NCBI GenBank assembly: GCA_958418815.1
Contig: CATZGB010000028.1
Coordinates: 1-38,734 of the forward strand
Direction: 5' to 3'
DNA from: an uncultured Bacteroidales bacterium
GTDB lineage: Bacteria; Bacteroidota; Bacteroidia; Bacteroidales; Muribaculaceae
DNA: 38,734 bases
Shown here: positions 31,640 through 38,734 of the stretch, one piece after another
Numbering within the stretch: the first letter of the stretch is position 1
Layout: each line of letters starts with the position of its first letter
Made by a program: the position numbers and the translations under genes
Notes under the pieces: model-generated
Seen by the model: the letters and a program-made list of their open reading frames with translations, nothing else
Told to the model about the DNA's origin: nothing
Databases searched by the model: none

Positions 31640-32590
31640 TTAATCGGCAATATGGAAACGGCGTGTCGACTCGCGGTCGGCTTCAAGCTGCATGGCCAGC
31701 CGGGCCGGGGACGTGAACCTGATTTCGTCGCGCAGGCGATGGTGGAACTCGAGGGTGAGAGCCTTGCCGTAAATGTCTTCGTCGAAATCGATTATGTGTG
31801 CCTCTATCGTGGGGCGGGCATCCGGGCCGTCGACAGTCGGGCGTGTGCCGATGTTGACCATGGCCCTCATCCTCCTCCCGTCGAGTGACGCGGAGCAGAT
31901 ATACACCCCGTGGGCGGGTATGAGTTTCCAAGGATGGGGCGGGAGGATGTTTGCTGTCGGAAACCCGATTGTGCGGCCAAGGCGCTTGCCGCCCACCACT
32001 GTCCCGGTCAGGCGGTAGGGATGGCCCGACATGCGGTTGGCCGCGATTATGTCTCCTTTTTCGAGAGCCTGGCGTATGCGTGAGGATGAGACCGGCAGGG
32101 GTGTCCCCTCCCCGCCGCCGAGCATGAAGCTGTCGGCCTCTATGAGCTCGATGCCGCATCGGGCGGCAATCAGCCGGTAATCCTCGGGGGAGAGGTCGCG
32201 CTCGGTGCCAAACCGGTTGTTGAATCCTCTCAGGATGAAGTCGACGGCGTATCGGTCATGGAGCATCCTCATGAAGTCGGAGGCGCTGAGGCGGCGCAGC
32301 TCCTCGTCGAATGTGATGAAGGCGGTCTGGCTGAGGGTAATCCCGTTGTCGGCGAGCAGCGAGAGCTTCTCAACGGGGGATGTCAGCAGCCGGGGGGCGA
32401 TGGCCGGGTTGACCACCGACAGGGGATGCATGGGGAATGTGAAGACGGCGGGAGACATGCCGCGCAGGGCGGCCTCTTCCTTCAGGCGGCCAAGCAGGTG
32501 GCGGTGGCCGAGATGGACTCCGTCAAACATTCCGACCACCGCGGCTTTCCTTTGGCCGCTGTGTCGGGCGGGATTGCCTGTTGTCTCCAT
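31640..32590 (-). CDS. ribF: Bifunctional riboflavin kinase/FAD synthetase
   Basis: It phosphorylates riboflavin to FMN and adenylates FMN to FAD. The 316-residue protein has an N-terminal nucleotidyltransferase domain (AVVGMFDGVHLGHRHLL with the HxGH motif; FNNRFGTERD; VSSSRIRQAL) and a C-terminal kinase domain (GGKRLGRTIGFPTANI, ending near the DEIRFTSPARLAMQLEAD helix). The frame also offers a TTG two codons upstream, but ATG 32590 is preferred. It lies 14 bp after the HAD phosphatase gene and is the last gene of the series from trmB. Confidence 0.95.
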   Translation of the reverse strand: METTGNPARHSGQRKAAVVGMFDGVHLGHRHLLGRLKEEAALRGMSPAVFTFPMHPLSVVNPAIAPRLLTSPVEKLSLLADNGITLSQTAFITFDEELRRLSASDFMRMLHDRYAVDFILRGFNNRFGTERDLSPEDYRLIAARCGIELIEADSFMLGGGEGTPLPVSSSRIRQALEKGDIIAANRMSGHPYRLTGTVVGGKRLGRTIGFPTANILPPHPWKLIPAHGVYICSASLDGRRMRAMVNIGTRPTVDGPDARPTIEAHIIDFDEDIYGKALTLEFHHRLRDEIRFTSPARLAMQLEADRESTRRFHIAD

Positions 32591-32604
32591 TGTCAAGGCT
32601 TTTG

Positions 32605-33240
32605 TCAGGCTTCGGAGCGGGGTATCTCCAGGTTGTAGAACTCTTGGCCGGGGGCAACCCAGACTGTCTTGAATCCCAGCTTGGCGGCGGCGTCGCAGTT
32701 GGCCTGGGAGTCGTCGAAGAACACCACGTCGGGGGCGTTCAAGCCGAATTTGCGGAGGGTCTCATGGAATATGGCCGCGTCGGGCTTGTAGCACCTGGCC
32801 TCGAACGATGTGACGCACCCGTCGAAATAATAGTCGCGGTCGTGGCCGTCCTTGCGGAACTCCTCGGCGATTCGGGAGTCCCACATTATCTTGTTGGTGT
32901 TGGAGAGCATGTAGATGGCGTAATCGCGGTGGAGGGCCTCCAGGCGGCGCAGTCGCTCGACGGGTATTCCGACGAGGAAGTCGTTGAAGGCGGCGTCGAT
33001 TTCAGCGTCTGTCACCCCCTCGCGCAGGTAGGGGCGCAGCTGGGCACGAAATTCCTCTGGGGTTATTTCCCCCTTCTCAAGGGCGAGGAACGGGCCTTTC
33101 TGACCGTAGTCGCCCAGGAACTGTCCGGGATTCTCCATGCCGAGGCGGCGCATGGATGCGACGCAGTTCTCTCGCTTAATGTCCATGATGACACCTCCCA
33201 GGTCGAAGAGGAGTGTCGGCTTGTTTGTGTCAGGATTCAT
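32605..33240 (-). CDS. HAD-family phosphatase, YihX-like
   Basis: The 211-residue protein matches HAD subfamily IA phosphatases of the YihX type. Motif I is LFDLGGVIMD with nucleophile Asp13 and Gly where many HADs have a second Asp, as in YihX (DLGNV). The LEKGEITPEEF cap helix follows, motif II is MLSNTN, the conserved Lys is in RCYKPDAAIF, and motif IV is FFDDSQANCDAA. YihX acts on glucose-1-phosphate; the substrate here is not determined. It lies 10 bp after the O-methyltransferase gene and 14 bp before ribF. ATG at 33240. Confidence 0.85.
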   Translation of the reverse strand: MNPDTNKPTLLFDLGGVIMDIKRENCVASMRRLGMENPGQFLGDYGQKGPFLALEKGEITPEEFRAQLRPYLREGVTDAEIDAAFNDFLVGIPVERLRRLEALHRDYAIYMLSNTNKIMWDSRIAEEFRKDGHDRDYYFDGCVTSFEARCYKPDAAIFHETLRKFGLNAPDVVFFDDSQANCDAAAKLGFKTVWVAPGQEFYNLEIPRSEA

Positions 33241-33250
33241 GATTCAGTCT

Positions 33251-33919
33251 TTACAAATCGGTGTCGGGGTTGTCGTTGGGAGTGGAAGGCGCGGGATTGA
33301 CGCGTATCAGGGTCAAACCGTCGCGCAGCGGCAGTATCACCCGGCTGACTCTCGGGTCGGCGGCAACCATGTCGTTGAAACGGCATATGCCCAGTGTCTG
33401 AGGGTCGTGGTTGGCCTCGGGGTCGGTCACTTTGCCGTCCCAGAGGGTGTTGTCGGCGAGGATGAAACCGCCTGGCCGTACCATCGGAAGCACCATTTGG
33501 TAGGTCTCGCAGTAGGTGCGCTTGTTGGCGTCCATGTAGACCATGTCGTACTGCCTTCCCAGCGACGGCAGCACCTCGGCGCAGTCGCCGATGTGGAGCG
33601 ATACCCTGTCGCCGTATGGTGATTCGGCGAGGCGCGCCCTGATGAATTCCTCCATCTCGTCGTCGATCTCCACAGTGTCGAGATGCCCCCCTTGGGGTAG
33701 CCCCTCGGCTATGCACAGGGCGGAATATCCGGCGTATGTGCCCAGCTCCAGGGCGGCGCGGGGAGCAATCATGGCTGTGAGCATTGTCAGGATGCGCCCC
33801 TGCAGATGGCCCGAGCACATCCTGGGGTAGAGAAGCCTCAGGTTCACGTCGCGGTTGAGCTTGGCAAGCAGGGGCGGCTCCTGGTCGGAGTGGGCGAGGA
33901 TGTAATCTTCGAGTGTCAT
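33251..33919 (-). CDS. Class I SAM-dependent O-methyltransferase
   Basis: The 222-residue protein belongs to the catechol-type O-methyltransferase family (Methyltransf_3). It has motif I ALELGTYAGYSALCIAEGL, the acidic loop DTVEIDDEMEEF, the metal-binding YDMVYMDANKRTY, and PGGFILADNTLWDGKV with the second metal ligands. Its acceptor, probably a small catechol-like metabolite or a translation-related target, is unknown. The start ATG (33919) overlaps the aroQ stop codon by 4 bases (ATGA), so the two are translationally coupled. It lies 10 bp before the HAD gene. Confidence 0.88.
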   Translation of the reverse strand: MTLEDYILAHSDQEPPLLAKLNRDVNLRLLYPRMCSGHLQGRILTMLTAMIAPRAALELGTYAGYSALCIAEGLPQGGHLDTVEIDDEMEEFIRARLAESPYGDRVSLHIGDCAEVLPSLGRQYDMVYMDANKRTYCETYQMVLPMVRPGGFILADNTLWDGKVTDPEANHDPQTLGICRFNDMVAADPRVSRVILPLRDGLTLIRVNPAPSTPNDNPDTDL

Positions 33920-34338
33920 ATCAGCGACTCAATGGCGAGCCGGTAGCTTTCCAGCCCGAAGCCGGCGATGATGCCCCGGCAGGCGGGGGTCAGCAGCGAG
34001 ATGTGTCGCTGTGGCTCGCGCGCCGATGTGTTTGATATGTGGACCTCCACCACCGGGCGCTCGATGGCCCTTATCGCGTCGGCGATGGCCAGTGAGGTGT
34101 GGCTGTAGGCTCCGGCGTTGAGGATTATGCCGTTCAGTTCCCTGTCAAACCCCGCTTCGTGGAGTTTGTCGATGATTTCCCCCTCGTGGTTGCTCTGGAA
34201 ATAGTCGAGCTTCACGGCGGGGTAGTCCTCGGCCAGCGCCGTCAGGTAGTCGTCCATCGACACCCTGCCGTAGACCTGGGGCTCGCGTATTCCGAGCAGG
34301 TTTAGGTTGGGGCCGTTGATTATCAGTATCTTTGACAT
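33916..34338 (-). CDS. aroQ: Type II 3-dehydroquinate dehydratase
   Basis: It converts 3-dehydroquinate to 3-dehydroshikimate in the chorismate pathway, acting as a dodecamer. From ATG 34338 the product is 140 residues, beginning with the diagnostic KILIINGPNLNLLGIREP. The catalytic Tyr23 lies in QVYGR, Asn and His ligands in NAGAYSHTS, and the last block is EVHISNTSAREPQRH with the catalytic His. A second in-frame ATG at 34371 overlaps the mrp stop codon (ATGA) and would add 11 residues; coupling favours it, family alignment favours 34338. The stop overlaps the O-methyltransferase start. Confidence 0.93.
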   Translation of the reverse strand: MSKILIINGPNLNLLGIREPQVYGRVSMDDYLTALAEDYPAVKLDYFQSNHEGEIIDKLHEAGFDRELNGIILNAGAYSHTSLAIADAIRAIERPVVEVHISNTSAREPQRHISLLTPACRGIIAGFGLESYRLAIESLI

Positions 34339-34367
34339 GATGGAGGATGCTGGGTGGAGTGAAGTTG

Positions 34368-35474
34368 TCATTTGCGGGTCACGTTGACCTTTTCGGTCGG
34401 GGGCAGCTCGCGGTTGCGTTCCTCCACGGCATCGGCCACCTCATGGGCGAGGTGCAGGAATTCGTGGGCCATGATGCTGTCTTTAAGGGCGATGGGTTCG
34501 CCGCAGTCTCCACCCTCGCATACCGAGGCGACCAGGGGTATCTGGGCGAGCAGCCTTACACCCAGCTCCTTGGCGAGCCTCACGCCCCCTTCGCGGCCGA
34601 AGAGGTAGTAACGTTCGTCGGGATGTGTCTCGGGGGTGAACCAGGCCATGTTCTCCACCAGTCCGAGGACGGGGACATTGACTTTGTCGCCGAGGAACAT
34701 GTTGACACCTTTGCGCGCGTCGGCCAGGGCGACCTCCTGGGGGGTGGTGACAATCACCACGCCTGTGATGCCGAGTGTCTGCACCAGGGTCAGGTGGATG
34801 TCGCTCGTGCCGGGGGGCATGTCGATGACGAAATAGTCGAGTTCGCCCCAGTCGGCGTCGGTGATGAGCTGGCGCAGGGCGTTGGAGGCCATGGAGCCGC
34901 GCCACAGCACCGGGGCGTTCTTGTCGACGAGGAATCCTATCGACAGGAGCTTGACCCCGTGCTTTTCCAGGGGGATAATCAGCTCACGGTCGTCGACCTT
35001 GTGCATGAAGAGCTCGGCGTCCTCGACCCCGAACATCTTGGGTACCGAGGGGCCGAAGATGTCGGCGTCGAGCAGCCCGACCTTGTATCCCTCGCGGGCA
35101 AGGGCCACGGCCAGGTTGGCCGCGATGGTCGATTTGCCGACTCCTCCTTTGCCTGAGGACACGCCGATGATGTTCTTCACGCCGGCGAGCGGCTTCACCG
35201 CAGGCTGCGGGGCCACGGTGCGGGTCTTCACGTTGATGTTGCCCTTGATGTCGACTTCGGGCGACACATAGGTCTGTATGGCGGCTTCGGCGGCCCTGAC
35301 GAGCGACTTGATGAACGGGTCGGTGGGCTTGTCGAAAATCAGCGAGAAGCTGACCTTGTTGCCGTCTATGCGTATGTCGTCCTCGACCATGCCTGCCGAC
35401 ACGATATCCTTGCCTGAGGCGGGGTAGCGGACATTGCGCAGGGCGTCGAGTATGAGGTTGGGATATAATGTCAT
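34368..35474 (-). CDS. mrp: Mrp/NBP35-type iron-sulfur carrier ATPase
   Basis: It carries iron-sulfur clusters to target proteins using ATP. The 368-residue protein has an N-terminal MIP18 (DUF59) domain at about 5-85 and a deviant Walker A P-loop GKGGVGKST at 108-116 (SSGKGGVGKSTIAANLA). The ATPase domain has VGLLDADIFGPSVPKMFG and DYFVIDMPPGTSD (Walker B). The CPxC motif of some Mrp proteins is not seen; cysteines occur only as VCEGGDCGEP. It lies 17 bp after trmB and overlaps the longer possible start of aroQ. Confidence 0.93.
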   Translation of the reverse strand: MTLYPNLILDALRNVRYPASGKDIVSAGMVEDDIRIDGNKVSFSLIFDKPTDPFIKSLVRAAEAAIQTYVSPEVDIKGNINVKTRTVAPQPAVKPLAGVKNIIGVSSGKGGVGKSTIAANLAVALAREGYKVGLLDADIFGPSVPKMFGVEDAELFMHKVDDRELIIPLEKHGVKLLSIGFLVDKNAPVLWRGSMASNALRQLITDADWGELDYFVIDMPPGTSDIHLTLVQTLGITGVVIVTTPQEVALADARKGVNMFLGDKVNVPVLGLVENMAWFTPETHPDERYYLFGREGGVRLAKELGVRLLAQIPLVASVCEGGDCGEPIALKDSIMAHEFLHLAHEVADAVEERNRELPPTEKVNVTRK

Positions 35475-35491
35475 AATAATCTCTTAACGGG

Positions 35492-36271
35492 TCAGTCTGT
35501 GTCGGTGTTCATTGTCTCGAGGGTGCCCCGCGAGAAACTGCGGTAAGTGTCGAGCGGAATCTCATCCTGAGGCTCCTCCAGGGGTCCTTCCGGCGGGAGG
35601 AGGAACGAGAGGAATTTGATGGTAAGCCCGCGCGCGAGCCATTGACGCTCGTAGTATGTGCGGATTTCGCGCAAGGCCGGGTCGAGCGATGCCGCGTGTG
35701 GGGCGGCGGTGTCATACAGGTCGGGTGAGTCGGCCAGTATCGGGAAGCTGTTTAGCCGGGCCATCAGCGATGTGTAGGTGTACAGGAAAGGGCTGTCGGT
35801 CTTCAGGTTGATGCGTCCCGAGGGTTTCATCACCTTTCGGTAGAGGGCCATGAAGGTGGTTCCGGTGAGGCGTTTCCTGACCTTCTTCATCTGCGGGTCG
35901 GGGAATGTGATCCATATCTCGTCGACCTCCCCTTCGGAGAAAAACCGGTCGAGCAGCTCGATGCTGGTGCGGAGGAACGCGACATTTTTGAGTCCGTTGT
36001 CACGCGCGTCGCATGCGCCGCTGTGCATCCTGGCCCCTTTGATGTCTACTCCGATGAAATTCTTGTCGGGATACCGGCGCGCCAGCCCGACGGTGTACTC
36101 CCCTTTGCCGCAGCCCAGCTCGAGGACAATCGGCCCGGAGTTGCGAAACACCTCCTCGCGCCATTTCCCTTTCATCGGGAACCCCGTCTCGCGCAGCAGC
36201 CCGAAAGGATACTGGTAGACACATTCGATGGTCTCCATCTCCCTGAATTTCTTGAGTTTGTTCTTTCCCAT
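35492..36271 (-). CDS. trmB: tRNA (guanine(46)-N(7))-methyltransferase TrmB
   Basis: It methylates G46 in the variable loop of tRNA. The 259-residue protein carries the SAM motif IVLELGCGKGEYTVGLARR, the acidic GVDIKGARM, and the catalytic region IWITFPDPQMKKVRKRLTG (family FPDPxxKxxH). INLKTDSPFLYTYT and the C-terminal basic AHG are family blocks. It is first in the minus-strand series trmB-mrp-aroQ-OMT-HAD-ribF. A -7 box (36352-36359) lies upstream. ATG at 36271. Confidence 0.94.
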   Translation of the reverse strand: MGKNKLKKFREMETIECVYQYPFGLLRETGFPMKGKWREEVFRNSGPIVLELGCGKGEYTVGLARRYPDKNFIGVDIKGARMHSGACDARDNGLKNVAFLRTSIELLDRFFSEGEVDEIWITFPDPQMKKVRKRLTGTTFMALYRKVMKPSGRINLKTDSPFLYTYTSLMARLNSFPILADSPDLYDTAAPHAASLDPALREIRTYYERQWLARGLTIKFLSFLLPPEGPLEEPQDEIPLDTYRSFSRGTLETMNTDTD

Positions 36272-36351
36272 ATGATAATTGTAGGATGATGCCGGCCGTC
36301 GGCCCGAGGCTTGGATTCCGCCTCAGTCGCGCCTGCCGGCCTAACGTGATG

Positions 36352-36359
36352 CAAAATTA
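36352..36359 (-). promoter_or_regulatory. Candidate -7 box of the trmB series
   Basis: TAATTTTG on the minus strand matches TAnnTTTG, 80 bases before the trmB ATG. The -33 region is A-rich without TTTG. It lies back to back with the plus-strand -7 box at 36384. Confidence 0.5.
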
Positions 36360-36383
36360 GGCAATTTTTTCGATATTTTTTAC

Positions 36384-36391
36384 TACCTTTG
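36384..36391 (+). promoter_or_regulatory. Candidate -7 box of the sugar transferase/ugd pair
   Basis: TACCTTTG matches TAnnTTTG. No good TTTG lies at the usual spacing; the region is a T/A run. The predicted start near 36398 leaves a leader of about 105 nt (GTG start) or 200 nt (ATG start) before the transferase. Confidence 0.5.
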
Positions 36392-36505
36392 TCGGGCAGA
36401 TGGCCTTGAACCTCCATTTAGCAGCTATAAATCTAAAAGCCGCCGCCTCCAATCCGCGGGGTGTGATTAAGCTTCCAGGTGAATAATCTCTTTTAAATTT
36501 TTCGT

Positions 36506-37180
36506 GTGGACCGCAATAAATTAACGCCTTTTAACGTTATAGGATTGACCTCGGACGAGCCTGTCGACTCCGTTGATGAATCCACGCGTGAATTCGCTAT
36601 GCATAAAGCCATAAAGAGAATTTTCGATTTCGTGTTTGCTCTGATTGCAATCGTCGCCCTGACCCCGGTCTGGGTGGTGCTGGCTGTGTGGATTTTCCTC
36701 TCCTCCCCAGGCGGGGTGTTCTTCCGCCAGAAACGCACAGGTTATCGCGGCGAGACATTCGAGATGCTCAAGTTCCGCTCGATGTACCGCAACGACAAGG
36801 CCGACGAGCAGCAATCGACCGAGGGTGACCCCCGGGTCACACCTGTAGGCCGTTTCCTGCGCCGCTCATCGCTCGACGAGCTGCCCCAGCTCTGGAACGT
36901 GCTGGTCGGAGACATGTCGATAATCGGCCCGCGTCCTCATATGCTCCAGCACACAGAGTATTATTCGGCCCGCATACCGGGCTACATGAGGCGCCATGAC
37001 ATGCGCCCAGGCCTGACTGGCTACGCCCAGATCAAAGGCTTCCGCGGCCCGACTCCGAAGCTTGAAGACATGGAGCGCCGCGTAAAGGCCGACCTCGAGT
37101 ACATCGACAAGTTCTCGCTCTGGCTCGACCTGAAGATTTTCAGCCTCACCCTCTGGCGGATGCTGACTTTCAAGCTGTGA
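36506..37180 (+). CDS. Monotopic phosphoglycosyl transferase (bacterial sugar transferase)
   Basis: It transfers a sugar-1-phosphate from a nucleotide sugar to polyprenyl phosphate, the first membrane step of a capsule, O-antigen or exopolysaccharide unit. Only the small catalytic core is present (224 residues from GTG 36506), without the extra membrane helices of WcaJ. The re-entrant helix is KRIFDFVFALIAIVALTPVW; GGVFFRQKRTGYRGETF and LKFRSMY follow, with the catalytic DE dyad in SLDELPQLWNVL. GPRPHM and RPGLTGYAQI close the core. Two starts are possible: GTG 36506 or ATG 36599 (MHKAIKRIFD, 193 residues). The intervening 31 residues are polar and AT-rich in coding. ugd follows 60 bp downstream. 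Confidence 0.87.
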   Translation: MDRNKLTPFNVIGLTSDEPVDSVDESTREFAMHKAIKRIFDFVFALIAIVALTPVWVVLAVWIFLSSPGGVFFRQKRTGYRGETFEMLKFRSMYRNDKADEQQSTEGDPRVTPVGRFLRRSSLDELPQLWNVLVGDMSIIGPRPHMLQHTEYYSARIPGYMRRHDMRPGLTGYAQIKGFRGPTPKLEDMERRVKADLEYIDKFSLWLDLKIFSLTLWRMLTFKL

Positions 37181-37240
37181 CCCCGCTCCCGGCTGCTTCA
37201 TCACTATGACCGATTTCAACTTGACAATACTTGACAACAT

Positions 37241-38554
37241 ATGAATATAGCCATTGTAGGTACAGGCTATGTGGGCCTGGTCAGCGGCACCTGCTTCGCT
37301 GAAATGGGAAACAAAGTGACATGCGTTGATGTCGACAAAAACAAAATCGACAAGCTCCTGGCCGGAGAGATGCCAATCTACGAGCCTGGCCTTGAGGAGC
37401 TGGTGAAGCGCAATGTCAGCTACGGACGTCTCTCGTTCACCACATCGTTGCCCGACGTCATCGACGACGTGGAGGTGGTCTTCTCAGCCGTGGGCACACC
37501 CCCGGATGAGGATGGCTCGGCCGACCTCAAATATGTGTTGCAGGTCGCCCGTGAGTTTGGCCGCAACATCAAGAAATACACCATCCTCGTCACCAAGTCG
37601 ACTGTCCCGGTGGGTACCGCCCGCAAGGTCAAGGAGGCAATTCTCGAGGAGCTTGACCGCCGTGGTGTCGACATCCCCTTCGATGTCGCCTCCAACCCCG
37701 AGTTCCTCAAGGAGGGAGCGGCCATAAAGGACTTCATGTCGCCCGACCGAGTTGTGGTCGGCACCGAGAGCAAGAAGGCCGAAGAGGTGATGGGCCGTCT
37801 CTACCATCCGTTCCTGATTCAGAATTTCCGTGTGATATTCATGGACATCCCCTCGGCGGAAATGACAAAATACGCGGCCAACGCCATGCTGGCGACCCGT
37901 ATCTCGTTCATGAACGACATCGCCAACCTCTGCGAGCTGGTAGGCGCAAATGTCGACAGTGTCCGCGCCGGCATCGGGTCGGATGTCCGCATCGGCAAGA
38001 AATTCCTTTACGCGGGCTGCGGCTATGGCGGCAGCTGCTTCCCCAAGGATGTCAAGGCCCTCGCCCACACCGGCCAGGAGCATGGCTACCATCTTGAGGT
38101 CATCGAGGCTGTCGAGCGCGTCAACGAACGCCAGAAGCAGATTGTGTTTGACAAGATTTCCCGGTTTGCCGGCGACCTCAAAGGGAAGACCGTGGCCATC
38201 CTCGGTCTGGCCTTCAAGCCCGAGACCGATGACATGCGCGAGGCCCCTGCGCTTGTGGTTATCGACAAGCTTCTTGAGGCTGGAGCCACAGTGAGGGTCT
38301 TCGACCCCATCGCGATGGATGAGTGCCGCCGCCGCATCGGCGACAAGGTCACCTATTGCCGCGACCTCTACGACGCGGCCGACGGAGCCGACGTGCTGGC
38401 GTTGCTTACCGAGTGGCGACAGTTCCGCATGCCCGCCTGGAATGTCATCAAGAAAGCCATGCGCGGCAACCTTGTGGTCGATGGCCGCAACATCTACAAC
38501 CGCGCCGAACTTGAGGAGCAGGGTTTTGTCTACACCCGCATCGGCGAGCGCTGA
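37241..38554 (+). CDS. ugd: UDP-glucose 6-dehydrogenase
   Basis: It oxidises UDP-glucose twice with NAD to UDP-glucuronate, a precursor of acidic surface polysaccharides. The 437-residue length is standard. The N-terminal Rossmann motif is IAIVGTGYVGLVSGTCFAE; SAVGTPPDEDGSADL and TKSTVPVGT follow. The catalytic Cys is near residue 266 in GCGYGGSCFPKD. The C-terminal domain shows LGLAFKPETDDMREAPALV. It lies 60 bp after the sugar transferase on the same strand and is followed by a terminator, so the two may form a short operon. ATG at 37241. Confidence 0.96.
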   Translation: MNIAIVGTGYVGLVSGTCFAEMGNKVTCVDVDKNKIDKLLAGEMPIYEPGLEELVKRNVSYGRLSFTTSLPDVIDDVEVVFSAVGTPPDEDGSADLKYVLQVAREFGRNIKKYTILVTKSTVPVGTARKVKEAILEELDRRGVDIPFDVASNPEFLKEGAAIKDFMSPDRVVVGTESKKAEEVMGRLYHPFLIQNFRVIFMDIPSAEMTKYAANAMLATRISFMNDIANLCELVGANVDSVRAGIGSDVRIGKKFLYAGCGYGGSCFPKDVKALAHTGQEHGYHLEVIEAVERVNERQKQIVFDKISRFAGDLKGKTVAILGLAFKPETDDMREAPALVVIDKLLEAGATVRVFDPIAMDECRRRIGDKVTYCRDLYDAADGADVLALLTEWRQFRMPAWNVIKKAMRGNLVVDGRNIYNRAELEEQGFVYTRIGER

Positions 38555-38590
38555 TTACCCCCGACAGAAAAGCATCATACATCATAAATG

Positions 38591-38621
38591 CTGCCGGCCA
38601 CACAAGGCCGGCGGTTTTTTT
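38591..38621 (+). terminator. Rho-independent terminator after ugd
   Basis: A 7-bp GC stem (GCCGGCC/GGCCGGC, loop ACACAA) is followed by GG and seven T residues, 37 bases after the ugd stop codon. Confidence 0.9.
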
Positions 38622-38646
38622 GTGGCCGCCCCGTCCGGCAGGTATG

Positions 38647-38681
38647 GAATCCATCCGCGAATCCGTAGGATTCATTAACTA
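38647..38681. repeat. Dispersed copy of the 2.2-kb repeat end
   Basis: The sequence from 38647 aligns with 2184-2219: GAATCCAT, a variable dinucleotide, GCGAATCCnnAGGATTC and ATTAACTA. It contains the palindromic 15-mer GAATCCGTAGGATTC (38659-38673) also found, with small changes, at 2196, 2438 and 2486. The rest of any element would lie beyond the window or is absent; the following bases do not continue as the hairpin arm. Confidence 0.8.
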
Positions 38682-38734
38682 ACGTGAGTTCGATATAAGA
38701 ATTCAGTTATTCAATAATAAAACAATCAGCCATT

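Noticed and set aside
36506..38554. Start of a novel polysaccharide system
   Set aside because: The transferase and ugd are well-known families, and the terminator at 38591 closes the unit; no additional biosynthetic genes are visible in the window.

Overview
This 38.7-kb window is chromosomal DNA from a GC-rich member of the Bacteroidales, most likely a Muribaculaceae-type gut bacterium. That placement is an inference. It rests on many matches to the Bacteroidota promoter (TTTG, about 20 bases, TAnnTTTG), A/T-rich leaders without clear Shine-Dalgarno sites, and typical families: DUF3822 next to rsmD, DUF1573 proteins, a viroplasmin-RNase H, a KorA with fused gamma and alpha domains, and TPR/transmembrane signalling proteins. 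No phage, integrase, transposase or CRISPR array is visible. Most of the window is ordinary core genome.

Layout. 0.1-1.9 kb: gap (glycolysis) with its own promoter and terminator, then an NlpE-like lipoprotein. 1.9-2.5 kb: a gene-free stretch with a nested palindromic, MITE-like element and a 48-bp tandem repeat. 2.5-5.4 kb: an AT-richer patch with an outer-membrane barrel protein, a small secreted protein and a TPR transducer. 5.5-9.2 kb: rsmD, DUF3822, a large Ig-like lipoprotein and tRNA-Arg(CCT), all on the minus strand. 9.4-10.5 kb: two tandem paralogous small lipoproteins. 10.5-14.6 kb (minus): manC, a NapH/NapG-like iron-sulfur fusion, thyA and folA. 14.7-15.6 kb: a TPR protein. 15.6-22.1 kb (minus): korA, korB, a DUF4190-like protein, mscL, aroK, a divergent alanine-dehydrogenase-like protein and RNase H. 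22.3-26.2 kb (plus): polyprenyl diphosphate synthase, a DUF3298 lipoprotein and two overlapping glycosyltransferases. 26.3-30.9 kb (minus): rlmN, two DUF1573 proteins, a WYL regulator and pdxA, probably one operon. 31.2 kb: a small low-complexity lipoprotein. 31.6-36.3 kb (minus): trmB, mrp, aroQ, an O-methyltransferase, a HAD phosphatase and ribF, with ATGA overlaps. 36.5-38.6 kb (plus): a phosphoglycosyl transferase and ugd, the start of a polysaccharide locus or a stand-alone pair.

How the genes relate. Folate and dTMP metabolism (thyA-folA), cofactor supply (pdxA, ribF, polyprenyl synthase), shikimate steps (aroK, aroQ), RNA modification (rsmD, rlmN, trmB) and ferredoxin-linked 2-oxoacid oxidation (korAB) are housekeeping. 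Envelope functions (manC, ugd, the transferases, many lipoproteins) make up much of the rest. I see no convincing new multi-gene system. The most unusual items are the nested palindromic element with its related copy at the far end of the window, the duplicated lipoprotein genes with matching 3' regions, the NapH-NapG fusion with an internal Tat-like segment, and two enzyme or sensor homologues lacking family-defining residues.
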